Below, in pieces: positions 16,785 through 26,214 of a stretch of DNA of 64,000 nucleotides (position 1 is its first letter; each line of letters starts with the position of its first letter). The stretch lies in NCBI GenBank assembly GCA_003963305.1, contig RXJR01000017.1, positions 1 through 64,000 on the forward strand, in the 5' to 3' direction. This DNA comes from Candidatus Melainabacteria bacterium (GTDB taxonomy: Bacteria > Cyanobacteriota > Vampirovibrionia > Obscuribacterales > Obscuribacteraceae). Made by a program: the position numbers and the translations under genes. The notes beneath the pieces are model-generated. The model did no database searches, was not told where the DNA came from, and was given only the letters and a program-made list of their open reading frames with translations.

Positions 16785-17081
16785 TCAGAGCCCGTCGATG
16801 TGACGGCCGCGCTGATTCTCGGGGCTGTCCGGGTCGGACGAGCTGCGGCGATCGTCGGCTTCGCGGGGCTTGTTCCGCTCCTCGATCCAGCCTTGCAGGT
16901 CGTAGAAGACGAAGCTGAGGAAGAACCACAGCACGAATCCGACCAGCACAGATTGACCAGCGACAGCGACGACGTCACCGCCCTTGAAGGCAGTCGACAA
17001 CACGCTGAAGCCGAAGTAGAAACACATGATCCAGAAGGTGAAGAGACCTCCGTAGACCACAGATTGACCAAAGCGTCCCAT
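16785..17081 (-). CDS. Small membrane protein with two helices and charged tail
   Basis: The 98-residue protein starts at MGRFGQSVVYGG (17081), where GAGGT lies 5 nt upstream; the longer frame to 17192 has no such site. Two helices are visible (GGLFTFWIMCFYFGFSVLS and AVAGQSVLVGFVLWFFLSFVFY), then an acidic/basic tail rich in Asp, Glu, Arg and Ser (EERNKPREADDRRSSSDPDSPEN region). No family is recognised. It is upstream of the four-helix membrane gene on the same strand and probably shares its promoter, so the two could work together (inference). Confidence 0.6.
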   Translation of the reverse strand: MGRFGQSVVYGGLFTFWIMCFYFGFSVLSTAFKGGDVVAVAGQSVLVGFVLWFFLSFVFYDLQGWIEERNKPREADDRRSSSDPDSPENQRGRHIDGL

Positions 17082-18008
17082 GATGTACCTCACAACATCG
17101 CTGCGCGATGTGTTTACACTGCCGGCGTTCCCATCTAGGCGAGCAGGATACTGACCGAATGCATCACTGTTCTGCCAAACCTGGCGGAACAATGGGCGGA
17201 AGTAGTGATGCGTTCAGTTTTTTGGTGTTCTTAAAGCTTTAGTGGACGAAGGAAAGATGTCTGCATCGTAAGCGTGCCGGCACCCAAGTGCAAGAGGGCA
17301 CGGGCGCAGCTCTTGTAAACGTTGTTAACTGTTGACGGGGCGTACGCCAGGCACGTGAGGCGGAAACACCTCTAGCGCACTGTTGCGGGGCAGGTGTTCA
17401 TGACGGGTCGCTTTACAATCCGCCGTGCCTGAGGCGCTACAGATCTAGCGCGGCTACGTCATTGCTGAGGTCGGGTGCGACATGAGGTTAGCGGTTCGGG
17501 GGCGCGTCGGAACTGTCAGTCAGCAGTGAAGCAGGGGATGGCTTTGTGGTCGGTTTAATTACCGGCCAGTCCTGGGCGTTGGCTCGATACCGACCGCCTG
17601 GGGATTGCTTACTGACCGGTCGCCCTGCGGGTGGGCTCATTCACCGCACAGCCCGGGGGGGCGCCACGGTTTTCCATGTTCAGAGAGTGCTCGGCATCAG
17701 ATCCATACCAGATACTACTCGTGGTGGCGATATGCAATAGATATACCTGCCTGGTGACTCCGAATTTAGTGGCATCAATTTTTTTGCTTTTCAAGATCTA
17801 GGGAAATGGCCATGCACCACCTGTGGTTAATACCTCCTGAAAGTGTCATTAGTAGCTGCTTCAGGTGCAGTGTCTTATTTTATCGGTATATGGCTGGTAC
17901 TATATGAGCCATCAACAAGATGGTATCGCCGGTGAAGATTTTTACTCATGGCGAATATATTGTGTTATCCTTCGGGATGTGTTGGAGGCGTCACTAGAAG
18001 GAGCATTT
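17082..18008. other. Long gene-free region, GC-rich in the middle
   Basis: About 930 bp without a convincing gene. It contains the leader of the leftward membrane genes, including an inverted repeat GCATCACT/AGTGATGC at about 17161-17213, a GC-rich block from about 17270 to 17670, and an AT-richer stretch before the next gene. Open frames here lack ribosome-binding sites and coding bias. A decayed gene or regulatory RNA cannot be excluded. Confidence 0.4.
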
Positions 18009-18728
18009 ATGAGAAGAGCACCTCTTAACGCTATCGTCGCGGGTGTTCTGTCAATCGGACTTTTGTTGCCCGCCGTAGCTCAGACTTATAACGGCCAAAA
18101 GTTGGAAGGTCATGTGACCTACGTTCCGATTGGTACAACGCTTGATGCGTGTTTGACCAGTCCAATTGATAGTTCTATTGCGAAGCCAGGCGATTTATTC
18201 AACGCCAGGTTGAATGCCCCTCTGTATTTAGGCAGCGATTTAGTGTTGCCGCCGAATACGGCTTTGGAAGGCTCAGTTACCTCTGCTGATAAAAGTGGTC
18301 TGGCAGGAAGTAACGGTAAATTGACGATGCGGTTGACTGCTGCTATGACACCAGACGGCATTCGTTATCCTCTCTCTGCCCTGATCACGGCAAGTCAGCC
18401 CAGTGCTGATGTTGTGCATGAAGATAAGCAAGGCAATTTGAAAGGAAGAACGACTGGTTCAACAGTTAAGTCCGGAGTTCTGCGAACAGCTGTTTGGACG
18501 GGTGCAGGCACACTTCTTGGTGTTTGCTTCGCTCCAATCGTAGGTGGCGCAGTTGGTGCCGGTGCGATTGCTGGTGTCGCTACTGGTGGCGCCGTCGGTC
18601 TCGGCAGCAACCTCTGGCGAAAAGGTAAGGATGTAAAAATCCCAAGTGGAACTCGCATTCAGTTTGCTCTAGATCAACCGATGGCAGTGTCGGCAGGTTT
18701 AGCAGCTACTCCGCAAACGTTGCACTAA
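18009..18728 (+). CDS. Exported protein with glycine-rich helix
   Basis: The 239-residue protein begins MRRAPLNAIVAGVLSIGLLLPAVAQ, a Sec-type signal peptide; AAGGAG lies 5 nt before the ATG at 18009, which decides the start over an upstream in-frame codon. The mature N-terminal half has beta-strand character with phrases such as VPIGTTLDACLTSPIDSS and LVLPPNTALEGSV, like the beta-barrel of TrbI/VirB10-type or outer-surface proteins. A Gly-rich glycine-zipper-like segment (GTLLGVCFAPIVGGAVGAGAIAGVATGG) comes near the end. No type IV secretion genes are nearby, so a VirB10 function is not suggested. Role unknown; envelope location is likely. Confidence 0.7.
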   Translation: MRRAPLNAIVAGVLSIGLLLPAVAQTYNGQKLEGHVTYVPIGTTLDACLTSPIDSSIAKPGDLFNARLNAPLYLGSDLVLPPNTALEGSVTSADKSGLAGSNGKLTMRLTAAMTPDGIRYPLSALITASQPSADVVHEDKQGNLKGRTTGSTVKSGVLRTAVWTGAGTLLGVCFAPIVGGAVGAGAIAGVATGGAVGLGSNLWRKGKDVKIPSGTRIQFALDQPMAVSAGLAATPQTLH

Positions 18729-18961
18729 CTGAGCGGGGAAGTTCGGAATCTCTCGGAGGCTCGGCACTGGTTGCCGGGCCCTTTCGTCATGACATCGAGG
18801 CGCCCGAATGGACACTCGTGGCGCCATGGGCGTAGGGGGCTGGATTAAATGTGCCTGGGTCCGTGGTATATCCACCATGGTGGTACTTCCCAGGGCGTCG
18901 GAATTTCGCTATGTTGTCATGACATGGCTTAGACCCGATTTTTAAAACCAGGCGGCATCTC

Positions 18962-21900
18962 TTGAGTTTCGACAAGTCTAATTTTCTGCTCAAGGGTGAA
19001 AGCGCATCGGGCTCCCAGTCTGCCCAGAACAGGCTGCAGGATGAGGCTACAGAACACACGATCGCTGGTTCGTTGATAGGCGCGGTTCGCGATGTCATCC
19101 CAGGCTTGCACGGAACCGCTCAGAGTAATGACCAGATCGCTCATATCGCGGCAGATACTGTTGCTTCGTTGCCGATGGTCAAGACAGTCACGGGTGGCGC
19201 TATCCGAGCCGTAATGCTCATAGACCCGACAAAGAGTGCTGAGTCCAATGCCGCTTACTTTAGCTTGAACTTTGTCGAAGGCGCCGCTCTCAACAAAGTG
19301 TCAAAGATGGCGATGCCTGACAGCGGCTTTTCACAGCTCCTGTCCTCAAAGCTGGGAACCGGCTTGACCTCGGAAGCCGCCACGCACTTGACGGTTGGTT
19401 TGGGTTTCGGTGCGATCAGGACCGGCTTTAATCCCGATTCCTGGAAGGACGGACAGGGTAATTTCAGCCTGGCAACAGGAGCTGAGAATCTGGTTAAGGG
19501 AAGCGCAACGGGCGCTCTGGTCAACTTACCGGCAGGCATGATTGGTTTCAGAGTCGCACGTGCATCCAGTTTGGCTCTCGAAAACAGTGCACTCTCACCG
19601 AGAATGGCGTCAGTCTTGAGCGGTGTCGGGTCTGGCTATGCAGCCGGCGGAGTCTTCGGCGGCGTTGATGCAGTGCTGGCTGGAAAGAGTTTCACCGATG
19701 TACTGAAAGGGGTTAATGAGGGCGGAATTATTGGTGCCGCGACCGGCGGTTTCATGGGTTCGTTCGACCCTGCACGTCTGGTCAATTCGACTGCTCCAAA
19801 GAACTTTGGCGGTACAGAAACTGTCAAAACCACTCCGTTCGAAGGACCGCTCGTGAGCCGGGAGTCGGCTGTCAATGCGAGCGCTGCAGCGGGACCCACT
19901 GAACTGGTGCGGCCCGTAACGGCCAAGCCCGAAGCGGTCAAGCCCGAAGCGGTCAAGCCTGAGGCGGTCAAGCCTGAGGCGGCCGCCGTCAATGGTGACC
20001 AACACCTGCAAGCGATCAAGTCAAAGAGTGATGCTGTTGAGCCGCGCGACGCCAATCCAAGAGACAAAATTGCTTATCCCGCCAACGACGAACATTTTGT
20101 TTTGGGCGAAGGTCAATACGAAGCGCTCACTATTAAACCGTTTGAGATTCCGCGTGTTGAGGATGTTCAACACCGATTGACTTCGTTTCAGGTCAAACCG
20201 GAGACTTATCGAACTTTTGACCCCGAGTCGAAAGGTCCCTGGAAAGATTCTACCGATTTTGCGAATTCAAGCTTGAAGACAGCACAGCAGGATTTTCGCA
20301 TCTACAAAGTCGACGGCGGTAAGACTGAAATCGCTGTTCCAGAAAGCTATGCCAGGCAGCTTGATGAAGTGCGCGCTCTCCGCATCAAGGCTGAGAAGCC
20401 GTCGGTTCTGGATGACCTGCCGCCGGGTCACCATTTGTCCGTGCAGCAGATGGTGAAGGACAACAACACTGGCTTGTTCCGTTCATACTTCAATGCTGAA
20501 GAAACCCAGCAAGTTCTGCCTGTCATCTGGGCTCGTATCAAATTAGGCGAACATCCGCTCGGAAATCGTGCTTTGCCTGAAGATTTTGTTTCGTTGATGG
20601 ACGAGTTGCCAACCACCAATAACATCAAGCGCCTCACGATTTGGGACTCCAGAAGTCCTTACGACAACTGGTTTGCGCAAGAACACAGCACGCCTAATTT
20701 CAAGGCTGCGGCTACCGCTACTGAGTCGGAAGGAAAAATGGATTTCTTCCAGACAGAGCGTGCTGACCGTGTTCACAGTCCATTCAGGGGAGTTGTGCGC
20801 GGTTCGATTTTCCACGAGCATGGTCACCTTGTGCCGCCGCGGGACAACCTGTATGACACTGCCTCACTGTTGGAAAAGGAAGGATTTTACCCGACGGCAT
20901 ATTCGAAGATGAATAACAGCGAACGCTGGGCCGAAGATCGCTCGAAAGCCTTTCTTCATCCTGATGTAGACAAGTTTCTGGAATTTGCTCAGGAAGCGCC
21001 TGTTCGTTCGGCTGTGATCGCGCATGAACTGCGGCAACAATTGGAGGCTGTGCCGCCAGAGCAGCAGAGCGTCTACGCGCAGCAAATGTGGGATCGTGTC
21101 AAATTCACTGAGCAACAGGTTCTGCCCTACGCTCGACAGGAGATGGTGGCGCAATTAGGTGCCAAAGACGTCGAAGTTCAGAGTGGTGCGATTCGGCTTC
21201 TGGAGCGCTTTGGAACCAAGAGCGATTCAGAAGCACTGATGCAGGCAGCAGCAACAGCCAAAGACCAAAATGTTCGCAGACGTGCTTTTGATGTGGCGAT
21301 TCAGTTGCACAGTCGTGACCCGGTTGAGCAGTTTGAATACGTTTGGAAGCAAGGCGTTGAAAATCCCAAGGTAAGCGATCTGGCTGAAACGAGGTTGCGC
21401 TATTACGGACTGGTCGATGAGCGAGCCTCGTCCTATGCCAGGTTGTTGCACCATGTACGCAAGAATGATCTGGCGGGTCTGGCTATTCAGGTTACGCGAA
21501 TGCAAACAAACGAAGGAGCGAATCTTGCCTATGATTTCGCCATGAACATGGGCCGGCACGTGCAGGGTTATCAGCGTGCCGTAGCTTTGAGCGCGCTTGA
21601 GGAAGTTCCTTCGCTGCGCTTGCGAGCTCTCAATACTCTTGCCAATCAACAGCCTGAATACATCGCTCCTGTAGTCAGGAAGTTCATCAATGATTCTGAT
21701 CCCGAAGTAGCACAGTCTGCACGCGATGTTCTCAAAGGCGTTGAGTTGCGTTCCAACATTCAGGAAGTCAACGATGTTCTTGATCATGGAGGTGCGGTGA
21801 AACCGAATGTCGTGGAAGCCCTTGGTAATAGCGGTGATTCGAAAGCGATTCCAAGCTTGCTTCAAATCATGACTAGAGGACCCGAAAGCACTCGGGCTCT

Positions 21901-22054
21901 GGCTGTAGATGAACTAGCGAAGTTTGATCCGAACATCATCAGGTTTTACGCTCGCCTTGCCAGAAAGGATTTGACCATTGACCAGGCTAGGCGTCTGGAT
22001 CTGATCACGAATTACAATTTCAAGCAACGCACCCAGTCGCATGCGTCGGAGTGA
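18962..22054 (+). CDS. HEAT-repeat protein with embedded HExxH metalloprotease-like motif
   Basis: This 1030-residue protein probably starts at the TTG at 18962, with AGGCGG about 6 nt upstream. The N-terminal 290 residues are Gly/Ala-rich with several hydrophobic Gly-patterned stretches but no signal peptide. A KPEAV linker repeat occupies residues 322-341. A central globular part contains FHEHGH (His618, Glu619, His622), a zinc-metallopeptidase HExxH motif, followed about 36 residues later by SERWAEDRSKAF, whose Glu658 could be the third ligand as in gluzincins. From about residue 715 the rest is helical HEAT-like repeats (for example DVEVQSGAIRLLERFG and DPEVAQSARDVLKGVE). Catalysis is inferred from the motif alone. 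Confidence 0.75.
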   Translation: MSFDKSNFLLKGESASGSQSAQNRLQDEATEHTIAGSLIGAVRDVIPGLHGTAQSNDQIAHIAADTVASLPMVKTVTGGAIRAVMLIDPTKSAESNAAYFSLNFVEGAALNKVSKMAMPDSGFSQLLSSKLGTGLTSEAATHLTVGLGFGAIRTGFNPDSWKDGQGNFSLATGAENLVKGSATGALVNLPAGMIGFRVARASSLALENSALSPRMASVLSGVGSGYAAGGVFGGVDAVLAGKSFTDVLKGVNEGGIIGAATGGFMGSFDPARLVNSTAPKNFGGTETVKTTPFEGPLVSRESAVNASAAAGPTELVRPVTAKPEAVKPEAVKPEAVKPEAAAVNGDQHLQAIKSKSDAVEPRDANPRDKIAYPANDEHFVLGEGQYEALTIKPFEIPRVEDVQHRLTSFQVKPETYRTFDPESKGPWKDSTDFANSSLKTAQQDFRIYKVDGGKTEIAVPESYARQLDEVRALRIKAEKPSVLDDLPPGHHLSVQQMVKDNNTGLFRSYFNAEETQQVLPVIWARIKLGEHPLGNRALPEDFVSLMDELPTTNNIKRLTIWDSRSPYDNWFAQEHSTPNFKAAATATESEGKMDFFQTERADRVHSPFRGVVRGSIFHEHGHLVPPRDNLYDTASLLEKEGFYPTAYSKMNNSERWAEDRSKAFLHPDVDKFLEFAQEAPVRSAVIAHELRQQLEAVPPEQQSVYAQQMWDRVKFTEQQVLPYARQEMVAQLGAKDVEVQSGAIRLLERFGTKSDSEALMQAAATAKDQNVRRRAFDVAIQLHSRDPVEQFEYVWKQGVENPKVSDLAETRLRYYGLVDERASSYARLLHHVRKNDLAGLAIQVTRMQTNEGANLAYDFAMNMGRHVQGYQRAVALSALEEVPSLRLRALNTLANQQPEYIAPVVRKFINDSDPEVAQSARDVLKGVELRSNIQEVNDVLDHGGAVKPNVVEALGNSGDSKAIPSLLQIMTRGPESTRALAVDELAKFDPNIIRFYARLARKDLTIDQARRLDLITNYNFKQRTQSHASE
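19925..19984. repeat. 15-bp in-frame repeat encoding KPEAV
   Basis: Four consecutive 15-bp units encode KPEAV, KPEAV, KPEAV and KPEAA in the linker between the N-terminal domain and the HExxH domain of the HEAT protein. Confidence 0.9.
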
Positions 22055-22148
22055 TGACTTTGAAGAAGGGGTGAATCTCAGATTCGGATGTTCAGAAAAT
22101 CGGCATGTTTCCGAGTCGAAGTGAATGATTCTCAAAACCGGCTGAAAA

Positions 22149-24155
22149 TCAGGCGGGATGGAACATCTGGAAGAGTTTTTCCATGGAGAATTTCAGTCTG
22201 ACGGGCCTGCCGTGTGGGCAGGTATCGTTGCGCGGAGTGGCGTCCCATTCGCAAAGCAACTGCACAAGATCGCGCTCGGACATAGGCATTCCATTCTTTA
22301 TGGCTGATTGGCAAGCAATTGATTTGGTTGCTTCTAATTCCAGATCTGCACCATCGGCGATGGCAAGCTGCTGAGCAAGTTCTTGCACAACGCAGGCGTA
22401 GTCTTTGTGAGCCAGTTCCAGCGGAACTTGAGTGCACGTGACATGGTCCTCTGAACATTCGAAATCGAAGCCGAGTTTTCGAAGTATTTCGATGTTATTG
22501 CGCAGCGTGTTGCTTTGTTCCATTGACAGTTGCAGGGGCGTGGAAACAAGCAGTCTTTGAGCGCATTCGGTTGTGCGCCCGGCCACGGTTTGCTGTGCCA
22601 ACAAACGCTCGTAGAGGGTTCTCTCATGTGCGATGTGCTGCTCTACTATTTCCATTCCTTCAGGAGTTTCGAGAATGATATAGGTGTTGTGAATATAAGC
22701 GGCAATGCGCCATCCATGCGGCAGAGAGTAGGTGTATTGAGTCGGCAGCTGACCCGATTCCGGACTGAGCTTCGCACCAGACGCTAAGCCATATTCAGAA
22801 GCGGATTCAGGGCTCTCATCATCCGTCCCTGGCCCGTGGTAGGCGCGCCCGTCCACAGGTGACGATGTTTCACCATCAACTGGTGTGTACAATCTGGTTG
22901 CATACTGCAATCGGTCCTTGAATCCTAATTGCCGAGTCGCTCTTGCGCCGATGCTTTCAGCGACCGTGCGTGCATCGCTTACTTCATGCATTATTGCGGA
23001 TACGCTGTTTGCATGCTCATTTTGCGCAGTCTGAAGGCTGGCAGCCTGGTCTTCTGCTTGCTGCTCGTCGCCACTAAATGCAGTGCTCTGTAAATCTCTG
23101 GCCAGGCTTACTTGATAGTGAAACTCTTCTCTTTCACGCGCCACTTCCGCTTCGCGTGCTTCGCTCTTAGCCTGGCGCAAAGCTAACATGAGAGCACGCT
23201 GGATGGCGATATAGACTTCGTTGCCGTTGCTGTATTTGATTTCTTTCTTTGTCGGGTGGATGTTCACATCTAAGTTGGTGGGATTGACATCGACCACTAC
23301 CACCGCAAATGGATGCCTGCCGCGCGGAATCAAGTCAGAGTAAGCATAATCGAGAGCTTTATAGGTAAGAGGGCAACGCACCGGTCTGTTGTTTACGATT
23401 GACAGAATGCCTTTTCTATCGCCACGGAAATGCAACGGTTTGGCTACGTAGCCGCGGATAGAAAGCCCCAGGTCGCGGTCACCAGCTTTCACTTCGCAAA
23501 GCTGCTCGCGTCCTGAAAACAGACCAGCCTCTTTTACAGCCAGTGACAGGTCGCCACTGCCGGTGGTTCTAAAGCTGGACTGTCCTTGATGGATAAGATT
23601 GATGGCAACCTGTGGATAAGCGATGGCCAGGCTTTGAACGATCTCGTGTATGTGTCCAAACTCGGTGCTGGCGCGTTTGAGAAAGCTGAGACGGGCCGGA
23701 ACGTTGTAAAAAAGATCCTGCACTTCCATAACTGTGCCTGGTGCGCAGCCGGTTTGTGAAGTGGTGACTTTGCCGTCTGCTGCCTCGATCTTGCTGCCTT
23801 CGGCAGAATCGTGAGTGCGAGTCAGGCATGTGACACGAGCAACTGAGGCGATGCTAGGCAGCGCTTCGCCGCGAAATCCAAGTGAATTCAAGTTCCACAG
23901 GTCTTCGACGGTCTTCAACTTCGATGTAGCATGACGATGGAAAGCCAGAACCGCGTCTTCAATTTCCATGCCGCAACCGTTGTCTGCGATCCTTATGTCG
24001 CGGCAATCGGCGCTGATGCTAATCTCAATCTGTGTCGCGCCCGAATCGAGGGCGTTTTCCAGGAGTTCCTTAACCACTGATGAAGGCCTTTCGACAACTT
24101 CTCCAGCAGCTATTTGACTCGCTATATGGTCAGCTAGTACTAAAACTTTGGGCAT
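22149..24155 (-). CDS. mutL: DNA mismatch repair protein MutL
   Basis: The 668-residue protein has the GHKL ATPase N-terminus: IAAGEVVERPSSVVKELLENALDSGA, DNGCGM, HATSKL and LGFRGEALPSI. A variable acidic/Gln-rich linker follows (about 345-480), then a C-terminal dimerisation/endonuclease domain. In the endonuclease motif the usual DQHAxxE(x)4E reads EQHIAHERTLYE, and ACQSAIKNG and CPHGRPV correspond to the other metal-binding elements, so a nicking MutL is probable but with a Glu for the first Asp. MutL links mismatch recognition by MutS to strand removal. It converges with the HEAT gene and is divergent from the NarL-type kinase. GAGGCGG precedes the ATG. Confidence 0.96.
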   Translation of the reverse strand: MPKVLVLADHIASQIAAGEVVERPSSVVKELLENALDSGATQIEISISADCRDIRIADNGCGMEIEDAVLAFHRHATSKLKTVEDLWNLNSLGFRGEALPSIASVARVTCLTRTHDSAEGSKIEAADGKVTTSQTGCAPGTVMEVQDLFYNVPARLSFLKRASTEFGHIHEIVQSLAIAYPQVAINLIHQGQSSFRTTGSGDLSLAVKEAGLFSGREQLCEVKAGDRDLGLSIRGYVAKPLHFRGDRKGILSIVNNRPVRCPLTYKALDYAYSDLIPRGRHPFAVVVVDVNPTNLDVNIHPTKKEIKYSNGNEVYIAIQRALMLALRQAKSEAREAEVAREREEFHYQVSLARDLQSTAFSGDEQQAEDQAASLQTAQNEHANSVSAIMHEVSDARTVAESIGARATRQLGFKDRLQYATRLYTPVDGETSSPVDGRAYHGPGTDDESPESASEYGLASGAKLSPESGQLPTQYTYSLPHGWRIAAYIHNTYIILETPEGMEIVEQHIAHERTLYERLLAQQTVAGRTTECAQRLLVSTPLQLSMEQSNTLRNNIEILRKLGFDFECSEDHVTCTQVPLELAHKDYACVVQELAQQLAIADGADLELEATKSIACQSAIKNGMPMSERDLVQLLCEWDATPRNDTCPHGRPVRLKFSMEKLFQMFHPA

Positions 24156-24256
24156 AATTCCGCCTCGCCAGTTTCAACATGCTAGCACCGGCCCAGCCAG
24201 TTTTCCCTGTGACATTAGTAATGGTCGGTGCCGGCGCGATATACTCGAAGCAATTT

Positions 24257-25399
24257 ATGAAGCCGGCATCTATAGAAAATGCATCCTTTCGGATATTGAT
24301 TGTCGTAGCGATCGTGCTTGCAATCGGCTGCATTTTGCTGGGTTTTCAAATACACGCAGTAGATAATTATCTATTTATGCGGCTCGTTTCCCTGGTTTTC
24401 GAGCCCAGGCTCGACAGTCGCGCTGCCCCAAAATTGCTTGATATCCTCTTCGCGAGCTTTGAATGCGGTGCTGCCGTGGTAATTGGCAGCAAGCTCGCCT
24501 CAGTGCCAAGAACTTTCGCATTGCTGCAACTTTTCCTCATCTCTATGATGGCGCAGTGGTTATTGTTTTCGGCTTTCTCGATTGCCGGGCATCCTCTTTC
24601 ATCGGCTGTCACGGTTATGCTTGGCGGACTACTTGGATTTGGTTTTAAGCGACTGAGTTGGAAAGATGAGCGGCTGACGAATCAATACTATGAGTTGAAC
24701 TTGCGTAATCGTGAACTGCAGGAAGCCCGTCTGCTGCTGGTCAAGCAAGACGAAATCGAGCGTAGAGTTCTGGCGGCAGATTTGCACGATCAGGTATTGA
24801 ATGATCTGAAGACATTGAAGCAGCTATTAGAGCGCCTCGAGCGGTCGGGTGGTGCGCTTGAAGGCGCGGAACTTGCGGAGACCTGCGGCGACGCGCATGA
24901 ACTGTTGGAGCGCACCATGAGCGATGTGCGCGAGGTCATGGATAGCCTCTGTCCTTCAACGCTCGAACACCTCGGGTTGCCTGCCGCCATAGAGGACTGT
25001 TGTCGTAGAGGCGCTGACAAAGCAGGTTTTAAAATTCGCTTCAAAAATGAAGTTGACGAGACTATTTTGGAAAAACTCTCCGTTGTCGAAAAGTCCCTGC
25101 TGTACAGGCTTGTGCAGGAATCAATCACCAACATCTGCAAGCATGCCGAAGCGACTAAAGTGCGAGTCACTGTTTCGATGGAAAACAGCAGGTTACGCAT
25201 CTCCATCGCCGATGATGGCAAAGGCATTAACGGTGCGGCTTTGCGTGATGATTCGCGGGGCATTAAGTATATGCGATTGAGAGCAGAATTAATCGGTGCG
25301 ACGGTTGTCTGGCAAGCCGGCGAGGAAAGTAAAGGAACACTGGTCGAGATTCGCAAGGAAGTTGTCGAGCAAGATGGTGACGCGCATCCTCATCGTTGA
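24257..25399 (+). CDS. NarL-system type membrane histidine kinase (HisKA_3)
   Basis: The 380-residue kinase has several N-terminal hydrophobic segments (RILIVVAIVLAIGCILLGFQI first, then about three more to residue 135), a short coiled linker (NLRNRELQEARLLLVKQDEIE), the HisKA_3 dimerisation motif LAADLHDQVLNDLKTL with phospho-His at about residue 177, and a HATPase domain (LVQESITNICKHAEA, ADDGKGI, RGIKYMRLRAELIGA). I chose ATG 24257 because an upstream ATG at 24179 sits only 23 bp from the divergent mutL start and has no ribosome-binding site. Its 3' end overlaps the regulator gene by 26 bp, so the two are translationally coupled. Confidence 0.88.
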   Translation: MKPASIENASFRILIVVAIVLAIGCILLGFQIHAVDNYLFMRLVSLVFEPRLDSRAAPKLLDILFASFECGAAVVIGSKLASVPRTFALLQLFLISMMAQWLLFSAFSIAGHPLSSAVTVMLGGLLGFGFKRLSWKDERLTNQYYELNLRNRELQEARLLLVKQDEIERRVLAADLHDQVLNDLKTLKQLLERLERSGGALEGAELAETCGDAHELLERTMSDVREVMDSLCPSTLEHLGLPAAIEDCCRRGADKAGFKIRFKNEVDETILEKLSVVEKSLLYRLVQESITNICKHAEATKVRVTVSMENSRLRISIADDGKGINGAALRDDSRGIKYMRLRAELIGATVVWQAGEESKGTLVEIRKEVVEQDGDAHPHR

Positions 25400-26132
25400 A
25401 GACGTGGCAGCGCTAAGACAGCATGCTGGCGCTGTCGCCAGGGCACTGGCGCCGCAGGCAATTGAAATTGTCGAAGCTGTAAATGGTGTTGAGGGCTTGA
25501 ACTTAGCACGCAGCATTGAACCTGATTTGATCATCATGGATATTTCCATGCCTGGATTGAATGGCATCAAGGCCGCAAAAGAGATCTGGGCTGAGTTTCC
25601 GAGCCGCAAAATTCTATTCTGGTCACAGTTTCATCGCGAGGCATATGTGCGCGAATTGGGCAAAATCGTCCCCGATGAGGCAATACACGGTTATGCCTTG
25701 AAAAGCGAGACCGATGAAAAGCTTAGCTACGCCATCTCTTCGGTCCTTTTGCATGATAATCCCTACATAGACCCGGTGGTACGCAACGTCCAGGCGCGCG
25801 TTATGTCGCGTCAAGATTCACTGACTGATGTTGAATACGAGACCCTCTTAGACATTGCTGTTGGCTTAACTGATAAGGCAATTGCGGCGCGGCGTCATAT
25901 CAGTGTTCGAGGCGTGCAAAACCGCCTGTCGATGTTGCTGGAAAAGCTAGTCAAAGGCGAAGATGCGCATCTGCGTGAGAGCGCGGCAATGGAAGTTTTC
26001 AATCCCCGCACGCGTATTGTCTTTGAAGCGCTCAAGCGTGGTCTGCTCGACCCTGACGAGATTGCCAGGCTGGAAGGCGAACTTGCCGAGTGGCTGGAAG
26101 AAGAATACAACTACGAACCTGCTCCACGATAA
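25374..26132 (+). CDS. Response regulator with LuxR-like output
   Basis: The 252-residue protein starts at MVTRILIVED (25374) with AAGGAA upstream, overlapping the kinase gene. The receiver has acidic residues Glu9/Asp10, phospho-Asp56 in IIMDISMPGLNG, and Lys in YALKSETDEK. The output domain (about residues 160-205, LTDVEYETLLDIAVGLTDKAIAARRHISVRGVQNRLSMLLEKL) fits a LuxR/NarL helix-turn-helix, though the canonical LTxRExEVL start is modified. A further 45 residues after it are acidic and unassigned (ending EWLEEEYNYEPAPR). The partner is the kinase upstream. Its targets may include the kinase/thioredoxin genes downstream, only by proximity. Confidence 0.87.
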   Translation: MVTRILIVEDVAALRQHAGAVARALAPQAIEIVEAVNGVEGLNLARSIEPDLIIMDISMPGLNGIKAAKEIWAEFPSRKILFWSQFHREAYVRELGKIVPDEAIHGYALKSETDEKLSYAISSVLLHDNPYIDPVVRNVQARVMSRQDSLTDVEYETLLDIAVGLTDKAIAARRHISVRGVQNRLSMLLEKLVKGEDAHLRESAAMEVFNPRTRIVFEALKRGLLDPDEIARLEGELAEWLEEEYNYEPAPR

Positions 26133-26214
26133 TAGTCTTTTCAAATCTTCGTTTCTTAATGCAGCTGCCGGTGCAGGTAGTGTAGGCTGAGCATTCCGCA
26201 GTTGGAGCTTGGTT

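Noticed and set aside
24179-24256. Upstream start for the NarL-type kinase
   Set aside because: This ATG lies 23 bp from the divergent mutL start with no ribosome-binding site; 24257 has better spacing and gives a normal N-terminal membrane segment.
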